This document shows positions 34,676-43,932 of a DNA stretch of 64,000 nucleotides, piece by piece. The notes under the pieces were generated by a model, which saw only the letters and a list, made by a program, of their open reading frames with translations, did not search any database and had not been told where the DNA came from. Position 1 is the first letter of the stretch. Each line of letters begins with the position of its first letter. Origin of the DNA: an uncultured Prevotella sp. GTDB lineage: Bacteria > Bacteroidota > Bacteroidia > Bacteroidales > Bacteroidaceae. The position numbers and the translations under genes were made by a program. The stretch spans positions 1 to 64,000 of the forward strand of contig CAMCBZ010000003.1 of the NCBI GenBank assembly GCA_945873145.1. The letters are read 5' to 3'.

Positions 34676-35722
34676 TTATTTCCAAACTTGTATAATCTCC
34701 GCATGTCTTGTCCACTTGGTCTTCGTCTTTTGGTATCCTGCCATCATGCCTATGCCACCCTTGACGTTGCCGAAGGTGGGGGCGATGTTTGACAGTCCTG
34801 CTTTGGCGAGATCGTTGTTGTCGATACTGCCGATGGAGTGAATGAAATGGTAGAACTCGGGAGTGATGTGGTAGAGGATGACACGATAGTAAGGGCTGAC
34901 CAGCTGTGAGCTCATACTACCATCCGGCAGCTTGACCGTTTCTTGGCCAGGTTCATACCACACGTTCAAGTGCAGCGTGTAGGTCTTGCCATTGATGTCG
35001 TCGTCGGTGAAGAGATAGAAATGGTCGTAGTCGTCGTCGTCATAGCCAAAATCATAGTCGATATTTCCCAGTCGGTTAATCAGTGGCTCGCTGTCGAGAT
35101 AGATCTGTCTCACTGATTCCACGGTGTCCATCTCGTCAGCGATGTCCGATGGTGCTCTGTAATGGCTACTGTTTTGTGTATAGATCTCTCCTTTGTGGGT
35201 GATTGTTCCGTCCACTACCTGTACGGCATAGTAGTCCTTGGTGTTGCCCGGGTCGGTGAAGGAGGCTGAGAGCTGGTAGAAGTCTTCAGCCATCTCCTCG
35301 TAGTTGGAATAGAGATGAACCTTTTTGATCTTGACATCGTCGATAACGATGGCATCGAGGATGGTCGTTGAGGCTGAAACCGCAGGCAAGCCTTCTGCCT
35401 CGGCCGTGAGCGTGATGCGGTCTCCGGCAGTCTGATGTGCCACTGCTTTGTAGGTTCCGTCGCCCAAGTTGATGATTTCCGCCGTCTTCCCGTTGACCGA
35501 ATAGTTGATATGTGCATCGTTGACGGGCGTGATGTCGCCTTGGGTGTTGACGGGCAGGCTGCGTGTGAGCTTTATGACAGTGGTGTCGCCTACGGTGGGC
35601 ATGCAGTAGAGGATGAGCTTAGGTGTGCTCTTCACCTTGTCGATGCCGAAGTCGTCTTTGCAGCCCGTCAGCGAGAGGACGGCGAGGAGTATATATATAA
35701 ATAAGGAGTATTGCTGTCGCAT
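34676..35722 (-). CDS. DUF4249 lipoprotein, partner of the TonB receptor
   Basis: 348 residues from the ATG at 35722, 4 nt after the receptor stop. A signal peptide with lipobox (ILLAVLSLTGC then KDDFGID) opens it. The body has the DUF4249 character: KLILYCMPTVGDTTVIKLTRS, VNDAHINYSVNG, AVAHQTAGDRITLTAEAEGLPAVSASTTI. DUF4249 lipoproteins sit beside TonB-dependent receptors in Bacteroidota and probably bind cargo as SusD does (inference). The frame is open much further upstream but there it runs inside the receptor gene in the wrong frame. Confidence 0.9.
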   Translation of the reverse strand: MRQQYSLFIYILLAVLSLTGCKDDFGIDKVKSTPKLILYCMPTVGDTTVIKLTRSLPVNTQGDITPVNDAHINYSVNGKTAEIINLGDGTYKAVAHQTAGDRITLTAEAEGLPAVSASTTILDAIVIDDVKIKKVHLYSNYEEMAEDFYQLSASFTDPGNTKDYYAVQVVDGTITHKGEIYTQNSSHYRAPSDIADEMDTVESVRQIYLDSEPLINRLGNIDYDFGYDDDDYDHFYLFTDDDINGKTYTLHLNVWYEPGQETVKLPDGSMSSQLVSPYYRVILYHITPEFYHFIHSIGSIDNNDLAKAGLSNIAPTFGNVKGGIGMMAGYQKTKTKWTRHAEIIQVWK

Positions 35723-35726
35723 GGCA

Positions 35727-38438
35727 TTAAAACTTATAAGTGTAACTGAATGATGGGATGATGGGGATGTAGCCTTTCGCCTTTGCCTTGAACGAGCTGG
35801 TGTAGTCGTTGTAGTTGACATCGACCCACATGGTGTTGAGATGGCAGTAGGCGTTGTAGATGCTCCAGTTCCAGATGCGCTCATGTCCGTGCTTGGTGCG
35901 GTGGTGGATGTCCACGCCGATGTCGAGACGGTGGTAGGCCGGCGCGCTGACGTTGTTGGGGCGGTCGAAGAGGAAGTCATTCTCGCCGCCATTGCCGAGG
36001 TCGGGATAGTTGACATACTGTGTGGGCAGAGTGAGACGGTTGCCGCTGTGATAGAGCCATGCAGCGTAGAGGCTGGTGCCCTTGCCGAAGTGGTAGCGTA
36101 CCGAGGCGTTGAACTTATGGCGATTGTCAAACTTGTCGTAATACCACTCGGGATAATAGTCCTCAAACTTACGCTTGTTCCACGACAGCGTATAGGAGGC
36201 GTCGAGTTGCAGGCGGTGTGTGGCGTAGTGTGCGTCGAACTCCAGGCCGTAGAAGCGTCCGTGACCTTCCATGACCTTCGTGTCCCAGTTGTTGGCAGGA
36301 GGCTCCAGTCCCTGCCAGTTGGTATATTGTAGCAGATGCGACGACCACTTATAGTAGCCTTCCATCGACAGCAGCCAATGGTGGTTGGGCTGTAGATACA
36401 CGCCCGCAGCCCACTGATGGCTGTGCATAGGATGAAGGCGGGCTGTCGTGGGCACCCAGTAGTCGCTCGGCAAGTCGATGTAGGCATTGGAGATCTTGTG
36501 CACAAACTGCGTCATCGTGGTGTAGCTGGCTTTGAACGAGAGGTATCGGTTGGGCTGGTATTTCACGGCGGCGCGCGGGTCGAGATTCATAAACGTCTTA
36601 CCCTGAACATGGAAGAGCGCCATGTTCATGCCGGCGTTGAGACTCCAATGGTTGCTGAGTGTCATCTCGTCCTCGGCATAGACGTTCAGCTCCGTGGCGG
36701 CGAGATGGCTTTTTGAACTGACCTTCGTGGTGTCACCCTCCCCGTCATTGCTGAAGATGTCGATTTGGTCGTTGCTCTGTGGCCGGAAGTGGTGTAGCGT
36801 GAAGTCATGACCGAAACGGATGTGGTGGCGCGGGGTGGGGCAGTAGTCGAAGGCCATGCGGTAGCCCACGTCGTTGATGGTGGAGTGGTAGCCGTGCTCG
36901 GTGAACTGCCGCGAAGACTCGTTGCCGTTAGTGTCCGTGACACGGTCATCCTCTAAAGACCGCAGCTTAGACAGACTGTAGGTGTACACGCCTGTGATGT
37001 TTGCGAAGAACTTTGGTGAAAGGATATAGGTCCAGTCCAAGGCAGCATTGAAGTTGCCCCAATTGAAATGGTTTTTGGTCAAATCCTTTTCGGTGTCATG
37101 ATTGCCCGTGTCTACGCGTCTGCCGTCATAGGTGTAGTAGCTTGTGCCGCCGTAAGTGTAGTCATACTCGTCGCGTGTCGACAGTCTGTCCTGTCCCCAA
37201 TAGGTGCTCAACGACAGTCGCGAGCGGTCGCTGAAGAGATGCGTCACCTTGGCGTTGAAATCGTGGAAGAAATATTCGAGGTTGATCTTGTCGTCGTCCT
37301 CGCCGGCATGGTGGTTGATATAGGAGAACACGGGACGTGTGATCAAGTCGAGCCATGAGCGTCGCAGGGCGATGTTGAAACTGGTCTTGCCCTTCTGTAT
37401 CGGTCCTTCGAACTGCAGGCCACCGTCGAGCAGGCCAAGGCGCACCGAGCCATGGTAGTGCTGCATGTCGCCGTCGGTGGTACGCACATCGATGACACTG
37501 GAGAGGCGTCCGCCGTAGCGGGCGGGGAAGCCGCTCTTGTAGAAGTCGACGTTTTTCACGATGTCGGCGTTGAACGAAGAGAAGAGTCCGAGCGTGTGGT
37601 TGATCTGGTAGAGCGGTGTGCCGTCGAGCAGGAAGAGATTCTCGTCGTTGTTGCCGCCGTGGACATACAGTCCGCTGACGAGTTCCACGCCCTCAGCAAC
37701 ACCGCTGGTGCGCTGGAGCGTCTTCACCACGTCGGGCGAGGACAGCAGGGCGTAGCCCGTCTTGATGTCGGCCTGCGAGAGCGACCGCTTGCCGGTCTGT
37801 GTGTTGAGCAGCGGTGAGTTGAGATCGCCCTCTACGACGACTTCCGGCAGTCGGTTGTCTTCCTTGAGGGCGATGTCTTGCCGGAGATTACTTTCGAGCT
37901 TGGCTTTGATCATTTGATCTGCAAAGCCGAGGTAGCTGAACTTGATATGGTGCTCGCCCTCGGGCAGGGTGAGCGAGTAGAAGCCGTAGGCGTTGGTGGT
38001 GGTTCCCGTGCCGGTGGTCTCGTCCCATACGGTGGCGTTGATGAGTGTCTCGCCACTGGTGTCGCGCACATATCCGCTGAGGGTGTGCCGTCGTGATGGC
38101 GCCGGTGTTGTTTTGTGCGGTTGTGGTTGGCTGTGTGGTGCGGCCTTTTCCTGTTTGGCTGCTTTCAGGATGATATACTTTCCATTGACCGAGTAGCTGA
38201 TGCCACTGTCTTTGAAGAGCGTGCTTAGGGCTTTGGCCAGTGTCATGCCCTTGAGCGACGGCCCCTGATAGGTGTTGCCTACGGGCAGTGAAGCGTCGTA
38301 GGTGAAGTTGACTTTCTGAGTACGGTGCAACCATTCTATCTGCTGCCGGATGGTCGTTGTGTGGCCTTGGCCCCAGACGACCATCGGCAACAAGATGAAG
38401 AGAATGGTCGCCGCAATGATCATTCTTGCGGTTTTCAC
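35727..38438 (-). CDS. TonB-dependent receptor with STN and carboxypeptidase-like domains
   Basis: 903 residues. Signal peptide (IIAATILFILLPMVVWGQ), an STN domain (LHRTQKVNFTYDASLPVG, MTLAKALSTLFKDSGI), a Pro/Gln/His-rich linker, a carboxypeptidase-regulatory repeat (LSGYVRDTSGETLINATVWD), the plug (LPEVVVEGDLNSP, LYVHGGNNDENLFLLDGTPL) and a barrel ending IPSFSYTYKF. It lacks the SusC-specific extension and pairs with DUF4249 and not SusD. The STN domain implies signalling to the FecR gene downstream. Ligand unknown; metal-chelate, peptide and vitamin uptake are all possible. Confidence 0.93.
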   Translation of the reverse strand: MKTARMIIAATILFILLPMVVWGQGHTTTIRQQIEWLHRTQKVNFTYDASLPVGNTYQGPSLKGMTLAKALSTLFKDSGISYSVNGKYIILKAAKQEKAAPHSQPQPHKTTPAPSRRHTLSGYVRDTSGETLINATVWDETTGTGTTTNAYGFYSLTLPEGEHHIKFSYLGFADQMIKAKLESNLRQDIALKEDNRLPEVVVEGDLNSPLLNTQTGKRSLSQADIKTGYALLSSPDVVKTLQRTSGVAEGVELVSGLYVHGGNNDENLFLLDGTPLYQINHTLGLFSSFNADIVKNVDFYKSGFPARYGGRLSSVIDVRTTDGDMQHYHGSVRLGLLDGGLQFEGPIQKGKTSFNIALRRSWLDLITRPVFSYINHHAGEDDDKINLEYFFHDFNAKVTHLFSDRSRLSLSTYWGQDRLSTRDEYDYTYGGTSYYTYDGRRVDTGNHDTEKDLTKNHFNWGNFNAALDWTYILSPKFFANITGVYTYSLSKLRSLEDDRVTDTNGNESSRQFTEHGYHSTINDVGYRMAFDYCPTPRHHIRFGHDFTLHHFRPQSNDQIDIFSNDGEGDTTKVSSKSHLAATELNVYAEDEMTLSNHWSLNAGMNMALFHVQGKTFMNLDPRAAVKYQPNRYLSFKASYTTMTQFVHKISNAYIDLPSDYWVPTTARLHPMHSHQWAAGVYLQPNHHWLLSMEGYYKWSSHLLQYTNWQGLEPPANNWDTKVMEGHGRFYGLEFDAHYATHRLQLDASYTLSWNKRKFEDYYPEWYYDKFDNRHKFNASVRYHFGKGTSLYAAWLYHSGNRLTLPTQYVNYPDLGNGGENDFLFDRPNNVSAPAYHRLDIGVDIHHRTKHGHERIWNWSIYNAYCHLNTMWVDVNYNDYTSSFKAKAKGYIPIIPSFSYTYKF

Positions 38439-38517
38439 GTTACAATATATATATGGTTTACTGTTTTCTTAGTGGTGTCTTGCCTTCCCTTCTTAAGGAG
38501 CGGGAGGTTCTTCTCTT

Positions 38518-39120
38518 TTAGAACGCTTTTCCGAAACTCACGTAGGGAGCGAAGAACACCGCCCCCTTGCTATAGCTGTCGTTGGAGTCCGTCCAGCCGT
38601 TGGTGATGTTCACCATGGGTGTGAGGCCGCAGCGGAACAGGAAGCCATGCGAGCTGACGTGACGGTAGCCAATGTTCATATAGAGGAAGTCGCGCGCCTG
38701 CGTCTTGTTCTTCGTCTGTACGCTGATGTCGCCGGTTACGTCGAGGTATGACGCATAGGCGAGCTTACTGCTGATGAGGCGCAGGTGGTTGCCAAGTTCT
38801 AATTCCAGTCTTGACTTGCGCTTGCCGATCAGGTAGTTCACACCCGTGGTCAGACCGTAGTACATCGTGTGGGTGTGTATACCCGCCGAGTTGTCCCATC
38901 GTCCAGCCCATCCCAGGCCAACCTGATAGCCCCAAGGGGAGTCCTTTTTCAGTCGTGCGTCCCAGTTGGCGCTGACACCCCAGCACGGGCCACCCACCTC
39001 GCCATAGATACTGTGTTGCGGCATGACGAAGGTGGAGTCTGCCGTTCTTGCCGTCATTGTCAGACAGATTCCCATCAAAAGCAGTGCAAGAGCCAAGCCC
39101 TTGCTTTTCTTTGCATTCAT
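38518..39120 (-). CDS. Conserved outer-membrane beta-barrel protein of unknown function
   Basis: 200 residues with a signal peptide (GLALALLLMGICLTMTAR) and a barrel-like mature part: HSIYGEVGGPCWGVSANWDARL, YQVGLGWAGRWD, YYGLTTGVNYLIG, RLELELGNHLRLIS and the C-terminal FFAPYVSFGKAF. The pattern resembles small OmpA/DUF3575-like barrels, but no named family is certain. It lies 79 nt upstream of the TonB receptor on the same strand, so it is probably in the same transcript. Confidence 0.72.
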   Translation of the reverse strand: MNAKKSKGLALALLLMGICLTMTARTADSTFVMPQHSIYGEVGGPCWGVSANWDARLKKDSPWGYQVGLGWAGRWDNSAGIHTHTMYYGLTTGVNYLIGKRKSRLELELGNHLRLISSKLAYASYLDVTGDISVQTKNKTQARDFLYMNIGYRHVSSHGFLFRCGLTPMVNITNGWTDSNDSYSKGAVFFAPYVSFGKAF

Positions 39121-39226
39121 ATTCTCTCAATTATTGTTTTCTGTTGCTATGACGCAGAAAGTCGGGAATCCCCCCATGGGAAACACAATAAATCGTACGT
39201 CTTGAAGTTTAAACGCTCCGCTATGC

Positions 39227-39325
39227 GGAATAAAGAATATAGCCGAATATTGAGAATATTCCACTTTCACCATGGCCGATGTCTATACTGTTATATTCTT
39301 TATAACCGGCTTTATTCTTTATTCC
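39227..39325. repeat. 19-bp inverted repeat, one mismatch
   Basis: GGAATAAAGAATATAGCCG at 39227-39245 pairs with 39307-39325 with a single mismatch across a 61-base loop, itself containing GAATATTGAGAATATTC. The element can fold as a stem-loop upstream of the outer-membrane protein gene. Confidence 0.75.
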
Positions 39326-39651
39326 ATCGAAGATGGATCGTTAAAAGATAAAATAAGGATATTCACGCTTTTCTTAGCGATTATTTAGCATGTTGCCACA
39401 CTTTTCTTAGGGAAAGGGGGGGGCGTGCCGATCCTGCTTACGTAGTGCTACTTGTATAATTGTGAGATGTGCGTCGAAACGTATTGACAAAAGTGTGTTC
39501 ACCTTCGCTTACATTCTAGAGCGGACGGCGGAGGCTTTTTTCAAGGAAAGAAGGCTGATGACATGAAAATTCTGCTCCTTCACTCACAAAACAGTGGCTT
39601 CTTGTGATGAAAAAGGTAGTTTGATATGGTCAGAAAGGCGGTTTGACCGCA

Positions 39652-39712
39652 TCAGAAAGCCTTTCTGATGAAAAATTCTCTAGAGAATTTTTGGTCAGAA
39701 AGGCTTTCTGAC
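39652..39712. repeat. Three adjacent palindromes
   Basis: TCAGAAAGCCTTTCTGA (39652-39668), a perfect 22-base palindrome centred on CTCTAGAG (39671-39692) and GTCAGAAAGGCTTTCTGAC (39694-39712) follow one another; the first and last share the word CAGAAAG. A related TCAGAAAGG occurs at 39630. Similar in style to the fold-back at 20626. Confidence 0.8.
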
Positions 39713-39867
39713 AATGGCGTAAAAATACTCATTTGGGTAAGTCGTTGTTTATTAGGGATTTATAAAAACGTGCGAAATTCGCTTCTTTTCGGGCAAAAGG
39801 CCTTTCGTTGGAAAAGAAGCGCAAAATAAGGGCCGTTTTTTGTCAGTATACTCAACAAAATTGGAGA

Positions 39868-40362
39868 TTAATAAAAGATGAGTACGATACGGTAGATGTC
39901 GGCGCGATGGTCGCGCAGTGCTTTCATGGCATTGGAGAGAAGATGCTCGACGGTCTTCTCGCTGATGCCCATCTTCTCGGCTGTTTCTCGGTAGGACAGT
40001 CCGTCGCGCTTGCATAACAGCAGAGCCTCGCGCTGACGCTGGGGTAGGGAGTCTATCGCTTTCCATAGACGGGCTTCGAGAAAAGAGCGGTCCTGCGCCT
40101 CTTCGTCGGTGATGGTACCTTCCAAGTCCTGCGGCTCTACTTCGTGGCAGAGTGGGTCGTTGCGGCGCAGTCGGTCGATGCACGCGTTGCGCACAGCGGT
40201 ATAGAGAAACGCACGGTCGTTGTCGGCCTCGCGCTGCCATAGCCGCACGAAACAGTCCTGCACCACGTCTTCGGCAGCGTCGACATCACCGCTGAGATAG
40301 TGCATGGCATAGAGACAGAGCGGACGGTAGTATTCTTGAAAAGCAAGTTCTATGGAAGCCAT
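39868..40362 (-). CDS. ECF-type RNA polymerase sigma factor (second system)
   Basis: 164 residues from the ATG at 40362 (MASIELAFQEYYRPLCLYAM); the frame opens further upstream but that part is hydrophobic and unlike sigma factors. Region 2 is DVDAAEDVVQDCFVRLWQRE, region 4 is LPQRQREALLLCKRDGLSYRETAEKMGIS with SEKTVEHLLSNAMKAL. Probably controls the receptor operon at 39120-33791 with the FecR at its far end. It is separated from that operon by about 750 bp. Confidence 0.93.
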   Translation of the reverse strand: MASIELAFQEYYRPLCLYAMHYLSGDVDAAEDVVQDCFVRLWQREADNDRAFLYTAVRNACIDRLRRNDPLCHEVEPQDLEGTITDEEAQDRSFLEARLWKAIDSLPQRQREALLLCKRDGLSYRETAEKMGISEKTVEHLLSNAMKALRDHRADIYRIVLIFY

Positions 40363-40404
40363 AAATATAATAAGGTGGAAAAAGGCCAAAAAACAAAAGA
40401 TCAA

Positions 40405-40601
40405 GCCCTCCTCTAACTCCCCCCGAGGAGAAAAGAAGAGCCCTCCTCTAACTCCCCCCGAGGGGGGAGGACCGCAAAACCCATACCTTGGATTTGCAGT
40501 TTCCGATCTCGGAACGGGGTTGGAGGAGGACTCGCTATTCCCCTCCCTTGGGAGGGGCTAGGGGAGGGCCGTACTCTCTATTCCCCTCCCTTGGGAGGGG
40601 C
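40405..40601. repeat. Cluster of GC-rich direct repeats and palindromes
   Basis: Two identical 24-base words (40405-40428 and 40440-40463) of the type CCTCTAACTCCCCCCGAGG, then two identical 24-base words (40535-40558 and 40578-40601) each holding CCCCTCCCTTGGGAGGGG. The block lies between mdh and the sigma gene. The words resemble the arms of the 30678-30855 repeat and the palindrome at 43737. Confidence 0.85.
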
Positions 40602-40626
40602 GGGAGAGGGCTGCTAGGGGTGGGCT

Positions 40627-41664
40627 TTACTTCAAGTTCGGGTTCATCTTGTTCCATTCATTGATAGGAGGAATGATGCCGAGGTCGATAACCTCCTGAC
40701 GCATGTTGCAGAGGTGCTCGTAGCTCTTCTGCAGATCAGCCATCTCTTCCTTCGTACCTGTAGGAACAGTGTAGTGCACACCGCTCTTGTCGATGGTAGT
40801 AGGCAGAGCCATCATCACGTCCTTGAAGCCCAGCTCAGGAATGTCGGCATAGCAGCCAGCAGGCAGAGTGAACTTCTCGCCGCCCATAGCAGCCTCGATC
40901 ATCTTCACAGCGTTGTAAGCAGGGCTCTGGAAAGAGCTACGGCCACGCAACTTGATGATGTTGGAACCACCCTGTACGGTGATGTGCTTGATCTCCTGCC
41001 AACGCTCGTCGCTGAGACCCATCTCAGCCAGCGGCTTGCCGTCGACCTTCACCTGAGAAGCGAAGACAGCCATCTGCTCGCCGTGACCACCATAAGTGTG
41101 AGCACCTGTCACCTTGTCCTGCTGAACGCCGAACTCCAGTGCCAGAGCCTGCTGCAGACGAGTAGAGTCGAGAGCAGCCAGAGAGGTCAGCTGGTTGGGC
41201 TTCAAGCCAGAGTGAATCAGAGTTGTCAGAGCAGTCACGTCAGCGGGGTTGAAGATGACAACCACGTGCTCAACGTCCGGGCAGTACTTCTTGATGTTGT
41301 CACCGAAGTCAGCAGCGATCTTGCAGTTGCCCTTCAGCAGATCCTCACGTGTCATGCCAGCCTTACGGGGAGCACCACCAGAGGAGATGATGTATTTAGC
41401 GCCGGTGAAAGCCTTCTTGGCAGCCTCGGCAACCTTCTCGGGATTGCCCATATCCTCAACGGCAGGAGCATAGTAGGTGACGTTGGCACCGGGGAATGCG
41501 CACTGCTGAATCTCATCGAAGACACCATGAACACCCGGCTCATAGATATCATAGAGACATACGTTAGGAGTAAGGCCGAGCATCAAAACGCTCTGCACCA
41601 TGTTGGAACCGATCATACCGCCTGCACCGACGATGACCAGCTTGTCATTTGTTAAATAGTTCAT
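40627..41664 (-). CDS. mdh: Malate dehydrogenase
   Basis: 345 residues, NAD-binding lactate/malate dehydrogenase superfamily. The Rossmann glycine motif is VGAGGMIGSNM near residue 13, the substrate-Arg loop is GGAPRKAGMTRED, and the catalytic His is in HTYGGHGEQMAVF. Interconverts malate and oxaloacetate; in Prevotella it serves the reductive succinate pathway. A TAACTTTG -7 box lies on the minus strand at 41751-41758. Transcribed divergently from the aminopeptidase gene. Confidence 0.94.
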   Translation of the reverse strand: MNYLTNDKLVIVGAGGMIGSNMVQSVLMLGLTPNVCLYDIYEPGVHGVFDEIQQCAFPGANVTYYAPAVEDMGNPEKVAEAAKKAFTGAKYIISSGGAPRKAGMTREDLLKGNCKIAADFGDNIKKYCPDVEHVVVIFNPADVTALTTLIHSGLKPNQLTSLAALDSTRLQQALALEFGVQQDKVTGAHTYGGHGEQMAVFASQVKVDGKPLAEMGLSDERWQEIKHITVQGGSNIIKLRGRSSFQSPAYNAVKMIEAAMGGEKFTLPAGCYADIPELGFKDVMMALPTTIDKSGVHYTVPTGTKEEMADLQKSYEHLCNMRQEVIDLGIIPPINEWNKMNPNLK

Positions 41665-41798
41665 AACACTAATTATTTAGTTCAGAAATACTTTTCTGTG
41701 TTTTCCGACTGCAAGAAGTGTGCCCGAGGGCTTTCTTCCTTGCAGCCATGCAAAGTTACTAAAAAATCTATTCATTGAGTGATTTCTTTTCGCTTTTA

Positions 41799-41830
41799 TT
41801 TGTTGTTTATTCTTAAAAGTATTATCTTTG
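41799..41830 (+). promoter_or_regulatory. Promoter of the aminopeptidase gene
   Basis: TTTG at 41799-41802, a 20-nt spacer and TATCTTTG at 41823-41830, a full consensus match. The start codon is 67 nt downstream. Confidence 0.8.
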
Positions 41831-41896
41831 TTACGTCTTTTGTTATGTCTGTTTGGCATTTCAGGGATTAGACCAAACCAATAATCGTTATATGCT

Positions 41897-43684
41897 ATGA
41901 AGGAAGAAATCAATCAACGGCTGCGCGACTTGCGCGAGGTGATGCGCCGTGAGCATCTCGATGCGTTTATCTTTCCCAGTACCGATCCCCACAACAGTGA
42001 GTATGTCCCTGACCGGTGGAAGGGCCGCGAGTGGGTGAGTGGCTTCAACGGCTCGGCGGGTACGGCTGTGGTCACGATGCACAGTGCCGCGCTGTGGACC
42101 GACAGCCGCTATTTCCTTGCAGCGGCTGACCAGCTGAGCGGTACAGAGTATCAGCTGATGAAACTCAAGGTGAAGGGTACGCCGACCATTGCGCAATGGC
42201 TCGGCCAGGAGCTCCATGATGTCGACGGCGCTGTCGTTGGCATGGACGGCATGGTGAACAGCTGTAGCAGTGTGAAGGCGATGATTGCAGACCTGCGCCA
42301 GGAAGGTGGCATCACCGTGCGCCACAACTTCGACCCATTGTCCGTCGTATGGCGCGACCGTCCTGCAATTCCCGACCATCGCGTGGAGATACAGCCGCTG
42401 GAATATGCCGGTGAGCGCGCTGCCGACAAGCTCGCACGCATCCGCAAGGCCTTGCGCGCACTTCATGCCGACGGTATGCTCGTCTCAGCCCTCGACGATG
42501 TGGCGTGGACGCTCAACCTCCGTGGCACTGATGTGCACTGCAATCCAGTCTTTGTGGCTTATCTGCTCATCGACACCACACATGCCACCTTATATATAAA
42601 TAAGGAGAAGATTACCGACGACGTGCGTGACTATCTTGCTGGGGAAGGCGTCGACGTGGCTCCTTACGCTGATGTGGCAAAGGGCTTGAAGCAATATCCT
42701 GAGTACAACATACTGCTCGACCCCAACGAGACCTGCTATTCGCTCTATCGTGTGGCCAGCTGTCGGCCTGTGGTCAGCCATGTCTCGCCGGTGCCCGCCA
42801 TGAAAGCAATTAAGAACGCGGTAGAGATAGACGGCTACCACCACGCCATGCTGCGTGACGGCATCGCCCTGGTGAAGTTTCTCCGATGGTTGAAGCCTGC
42901 CGTGGCGGCCGGTGGTCAGACCGAGATGAGCATCGACCGCAAGCTCACCACCCTGCGTGCCGAGCAGCCGCTCTTCCGCGACATCAGTTTTGATACCATC
43001 GCAGGCTATGCTGCCCATGGTGCCATCGTCCACTATGAAGCAACGCCGGAGACCGACATTCCGCTTGAGCCCCGTGGCTTCCTGCTCCTCGACAGTGGTG
43101 CACAGTATCAGGACGGAACTACCGACATCACGCGCACCATCCCACTCGGACCTCTTACCGACGAGGAACGGCATATCTATACCCTCGTGCTCAAGGGACA
43201 CATCCAACTCGAACTCTGTAAGTTCCCTGAAGGGGCCAGTGGTACGCAACTCGACATCCTTGCACGCGAGGCCATGTGGCGCGAGGGACTCAACTATCTG
43301 CATGGCACGGGTCACGGCGTGGGCTCTTATCTCAACGTGCATGAGGGCCCTCACCAGATACGCATGGAGTATATGCCTTCTCCGCTTGTCGACGGTATGA
43401 CAGTCACCGACGAGCCTGGCCTCTACCTTGCCGGTAAGTTCGGTGTGCGCATCGAGAACACGCTGCTCATCCGTCCTTACAAGACCACGGACTTCGGTAC
43501 CTTCCTGCAGTTTGAACCGCTCACCCTGTGCCCCATTGACACGGAGCCCATCATCCTCGATGAACTCGCGCCCGAAGAGATTGCCTGGCTCAACAGCTAC
43601 CACAAATATGTCTACGAGAAACTCGCTCCGCATCTCAACGAGGAGGAGAAAGAGTGGCTGAAGGAAAAGACGAAGGAGATATAG
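41897..43684 (+). CDS. Aminopeptidase P family protein (Xaa-Pro aminopeptidase)
   Basis: 595 residues, the long three-domain type. The N-terminal creatinase-like domains open with LRDLREVMRREHLDAFIFPS and end before the catalytic domain. Metal ligands are visible: D399 and D410 in DSGAQYQDGTTDITRT, H473 in HGTGHGVGSYLNVHEGP, E506 in DEPGLYLAGKFGVRIENT and a later Glu. Removes an N-terminal residue preceding proline; cytoplasmic, no signal peptide. Useful in peptide catabolism, which fits a proteolytic or peptide-using lifestyle. Confidence 0.95.
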   Translation: MKEEINQRLRDLREVMRREHLDAFIFPSTDPHNSEYVPDRWKGREWVSGFNGSAGTAVVTMHSAALWTDSRYFLAAADQLSGTEYQLMKLKVKGTPTIAQWLGQELHDVDGAVVGMDGMVNSCSSVKAMIADLRQEGGITVRHNFDPLSVVWRDRPAIPDHRVEIQPLEYAGERAADKLARIRKALRALHADGMLVSALDDVAWTLNLRGTDVHCNPVFVAYLLIDTTHATLYINKEKITDDVRDYLAGEGVDVAPYADVAKGLKQYPEYNILLDPNETCYSLYRVASCRPVVSHVSPVPAMKAIKNAVEIDGYHHAMLRDGIALVKFLRWLKPAVAAGGQTEMSIDRKLTTLRAEQPLFRDISFDTIAGYAAHGAIVHYEATPETDIPLEPRGFLLLDSGAQYQDGTTDITRTIPLGPLTDEERHIYTLVLKGHIQLELCKFPEGASGTQLDILAREAMWREGLNYLHGTGHGVGSYLNVHEGPHQIRMEYMPSPLVDGMTVTDEPGLYLAGKFGVRIENTLLIRPYKTTDFGTFLQFEPLTLCPIDTEPIILDELAPEEIAWLNSYHKYVYEKLAPHLNEEEKEWLKEKTKEI

Positions 43685-43736
43685 AAGGACAAGCCCGAAA
43701 GACCTAAGGCCCTCCAGTCCTCCGGCCCTTCCCTAA

Positions 43737-43754
43737 CCCTCCCCAAGGGGAGGG
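43737..43754. repeat. GC-rich palindrome after the aminopeptidase gene
   Basis: CCCTCCCC then AA then GGGGAGGG, an eight-base stem with a two-base centre. It follows the gene stop by about 50 nt and belongs with the repeats at 40405-40601 by word content. It may end the transcript. Confidence 0.7.
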
Positions 43755-43932
43755 AATGAGCTCACCCTATGCACAGGATCATGTGATCATAAGACGATGT
43801 GCTTAGGGGGAGCTTATTGTTTTCAAGAGTTTGATGATTGAAGAAAGTGTAGTGCTTGGAAGGAATAGAATTTGATTCGCTATGATCAACTGACGCACAC
43901 CTTTTATATATATGGGGCTGTTGAGGGAGAGC

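Larger units (their letters stand above)
39121..39867. other. Intergenic region with fold-backs and a G-tract, no gene seen
   Basis: No convincing coding region. It separates the second sigma factor from the receptor operon. It contains an inverted repeat (39227-39325), a run of eight G (39416-39423) and three adjacent palindromes (39652-39712). The receptor operon promoter is probably within it but no clear site was recognised, as expected if the ECF factor is used. Confidence 0.7.

Noticed and set aside
35723..36505. Upstream part of the frame leading into the DUF4249 gene
   Set aside because: It lies inside the TonB receptor in another frame and has no homology; the lipoprotein signal begins at 35722.
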